A DNA stretch of 64,000 nt from NCBI GenBank assembly GCA_030442055.1, contig JAUJEB010000001.1, positions 3,100,001 to 3,164,000 of the forward strand, written 5' to 3'. This document shows positions 62,830 to 64,000 of this stretch, one piece after another. Position numbers and translations under genes: made by a program. How positions within the stretch are numbered: position 1 is the stretch's first letter; every line of letters starts with the position of its first letter. The stretch comes from Agaribacillus aureus (lineage in GTDB: Bacteria; Bacteroidota; Bacteroidia; Cytophagales; Cyclobacteriaceae). Under the pieces are notes generated by a model. That model was not told where the DNA came from. It made no database searches and was given only the letters and a program-made list of their open reading frames with translations.

Positions 62830-63161
62830 GTTTTATTCTTTTCATCACCAGTCCGGCTTGTGGGAAGTTCGGAAGTACCCCTTACGCCAAAGCCATGTTC
62901 TTTCCTGTCCTGGTTATGGTGCTGCTTGCCTCAGACACCGGCGTTTGGCCAGGCCGGCTCCGTAGCTAATTACTTTTGTCAATTTTTAATGTATTTAAAG
63001 CAAAATACATGAAATAACCCTCGTTTCGATGACATAATTTTGATAAAACCATCCGAATTATGTTTTTGAATTTTCACAGGTTATCCTTTGATACGTTTGA
63101 TAAACAGAAGCACTTATTCCCTGCCATCACAGGAGTTTTGATCAAATTATGCAAGAGAAAA

Positions 63162-64000
63162 ATGATCCATACAAGTTTTAGACAATGCCTATGGATGGCG
63201 TTGCTGATGATATTCATCAATTGCACACATGTTCCGGCACAAGAAATCAATCTTGCCCGGGCAAACATCCTCATCTCAAAGGACATCCCCGCTCCGGTAC
63301 ATGGAACCTGCATCAAAGTTTTACAGGAAGAAATTGAAAAAAGGACATCTATCAGAATTAAGCAAAAAAGCCAGTGGGATTTGAGTAAAACCACCATTGC
63401 ATTATGCCTTGAAAGTTCTAAGCAATTATTGGGCAGGGACATTCCTCAAATGAAGAATAACGCCACCGGGGGACTGAACCCTGAAGGATTCCACCTCTTA
63501 TATCAAAAGACTGGAAATGAGCATATTTGCTGGGTCATCGGCGCTGATAAAAGAGGAGTACTATTTGGCATTGGTGCGCTGCTGCGAAATGCCAAAATGA
63601 ACAAAAACAGGATTTCTATAACCACATCGCTTGATGTATTCTCAGCACCGGTTTATCCCATTCGTGGGCATCAGATCGGTTACAGAAATACAGCCAATTC
63701 TTATGACGCCTGGAGTGTGGCGCAATATGAACAATACATCAGGGAATTGATGATCTTTGGTACCAATTCCATAGAGAATATTCCTCTTGGCGGTAAAGGT
63801 GACGAAAGTGTGCACATGGGTGTATCCCGTCAACAAATGAATGTTGAAATAAGCAAAATATGCGAAGCTTATGACCTGAATTATTGGGTTTGGACCCCGG
63901 CAACCATTGACCTTTCAGATAAGACGCTTAGGGAAAAAGAAATTCAAAAACACAACGATTTCTACCGAGACACGCCCAGGTTAACCGATGTCTTTTTTCC
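63162..64000 (+). CDS. Secreted glycoside hydrolase, GH20-like N-domain (partial)
   Basis: An open frame runs off the right edge (279 full codons here). ATG 63162 is preferred over ATG 63060 because it starts a signal peptide (MIHTSFRQCLWMALLMIFIN, then CTHVPAQ). The first domain (about 25-165) has the layout of the N-terminal beta-sandwich of GH20 and alpha-glucuronidase-type enzymes (LVxADKRGVLFGIGALLRN-like). The second part starts a TIM barrel: YPIRGHQIGYRNTANSYDAW, then ELMIFGTNSIENIP and ICEAYDLNYWVWTP. The catalytic residues lie beyond the window. The exact GH family is uncertain. Confidence 0.75.
   Translation, partial: MIHTSFRQCLWMALLMIFINCTHVPAQEINLARANILISKDIPAPVHGTCIKVLQEEIEKRTSIRIKQKSQWDLSKTTIALCLESSKQLLGRDIPQMKNNATGGLNPEGFHLLYQKTGNEHICWVIGADKRGVLFGIGALLRNAKMNKNRISITTSLDVFSAPVYPIRGHQIGYRNTANSYDAWSVAQYEQYIRELMIFGTNSIENIPLGGKGDESVHMGVSRQQMNVEISKICEAYDLNYWVWTPATIDLSDKTLREKEIQKHNDFYRDTPRLTDVFF

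Noticed and set aside
62830-63059. Short hydrophobic frame (about 24 codons) between bestrophin and the glycoside hydrolase
   Set aside because: Too short and without support; treated as spacer.
1-64000. tRNA, rRNA or intact insertion sequence
   Set aside because: None could be recognised by eye on either strand. A tRNAscan or Rfam run would be needed to exclude small RNAs.

Overview
The window is an AT-rich chromosomal segment of a Bacteroidota bacterium, most likely a Cytophagales-type environmental organism. Evidence: two very large secreted proteins end in type IX secretion (T9SS) sorting domains, one with a BACON domain; YceI and DUF5777 genes are adjacent; many lipoproteins are present; genes lack Shine-Dalgarno sites; and the TAnnTTTG form of the Bacteroidota -7 promoter element precedes several housekeeping genes. 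I see no rRNA, tRNA, CRISPR array, phage or intact insertion sequence.

Layout. 1-18.4 kb is mostly minus-strand core genome: acetyltransferase, DUF937, SDR and DUF4230 genes, lspA and ileS in tandem, an RND/MMPL transporter, a dGTPase, an MtfA-like metallopeptidase, glyQS and a CPA2-type antiporter. At 13.1-13.9 kb lies a broken four-helix-bundle gene bracketed by inverted and hexamer repeats. 19-22.5 kb holds a DUF547 lipoprotein, gltX and an AIM24 protein. 24.9-28.0 kb is a tight plus-strand cluster: di-heme peroxidase lipoprotein, small lipoprotein with a CX4CH motif, YceI and a DUF5777 barrel. LRR and HAMP-GAF genes follow. 30.7-40.6 kb is accessory: PD40 lipoprotein, VOC, GNAT, cache, desaturase, AraC and NmrA-type genes, a possible acetyltransferase remnant and a GC-rich palindromic repeat.

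40.9-53.0 kb is the most unusual part. Rightward, a three-gene set resembles Planctomycetes-type cytochrome loci: DUF1587/1595/1592/1588/1585, Tat-exported DUF1552, and membrane cytochrome c-LRR. An AraC regulator follows. Leftward, four genes encode a Tm-1-like ATP-binding protein, a PEP-hydrolase-family TIM barrel, a cupin and a 1109-residue lipoprotein that joins a dehydrogenase-type propeller, HEAT-like repeats, a blue-copper domain and a ThuA domain. The first two proteins correspond to the two halves of the plant antiviral protein Tm-1. Together the block looks like an uncharacterised periplasmic oxidation and catabolic system.

53.2-64 kb carries the two T9SS cargo proteins, an Rrf2 regulator paired with an NAD(P)H-binding protein (a ywnA-ywnB-like pair, with near-identical palindromes ahead of both genes), a bestrophin channel, and the start of a secreted glycoside hydrolase that runs off the window.
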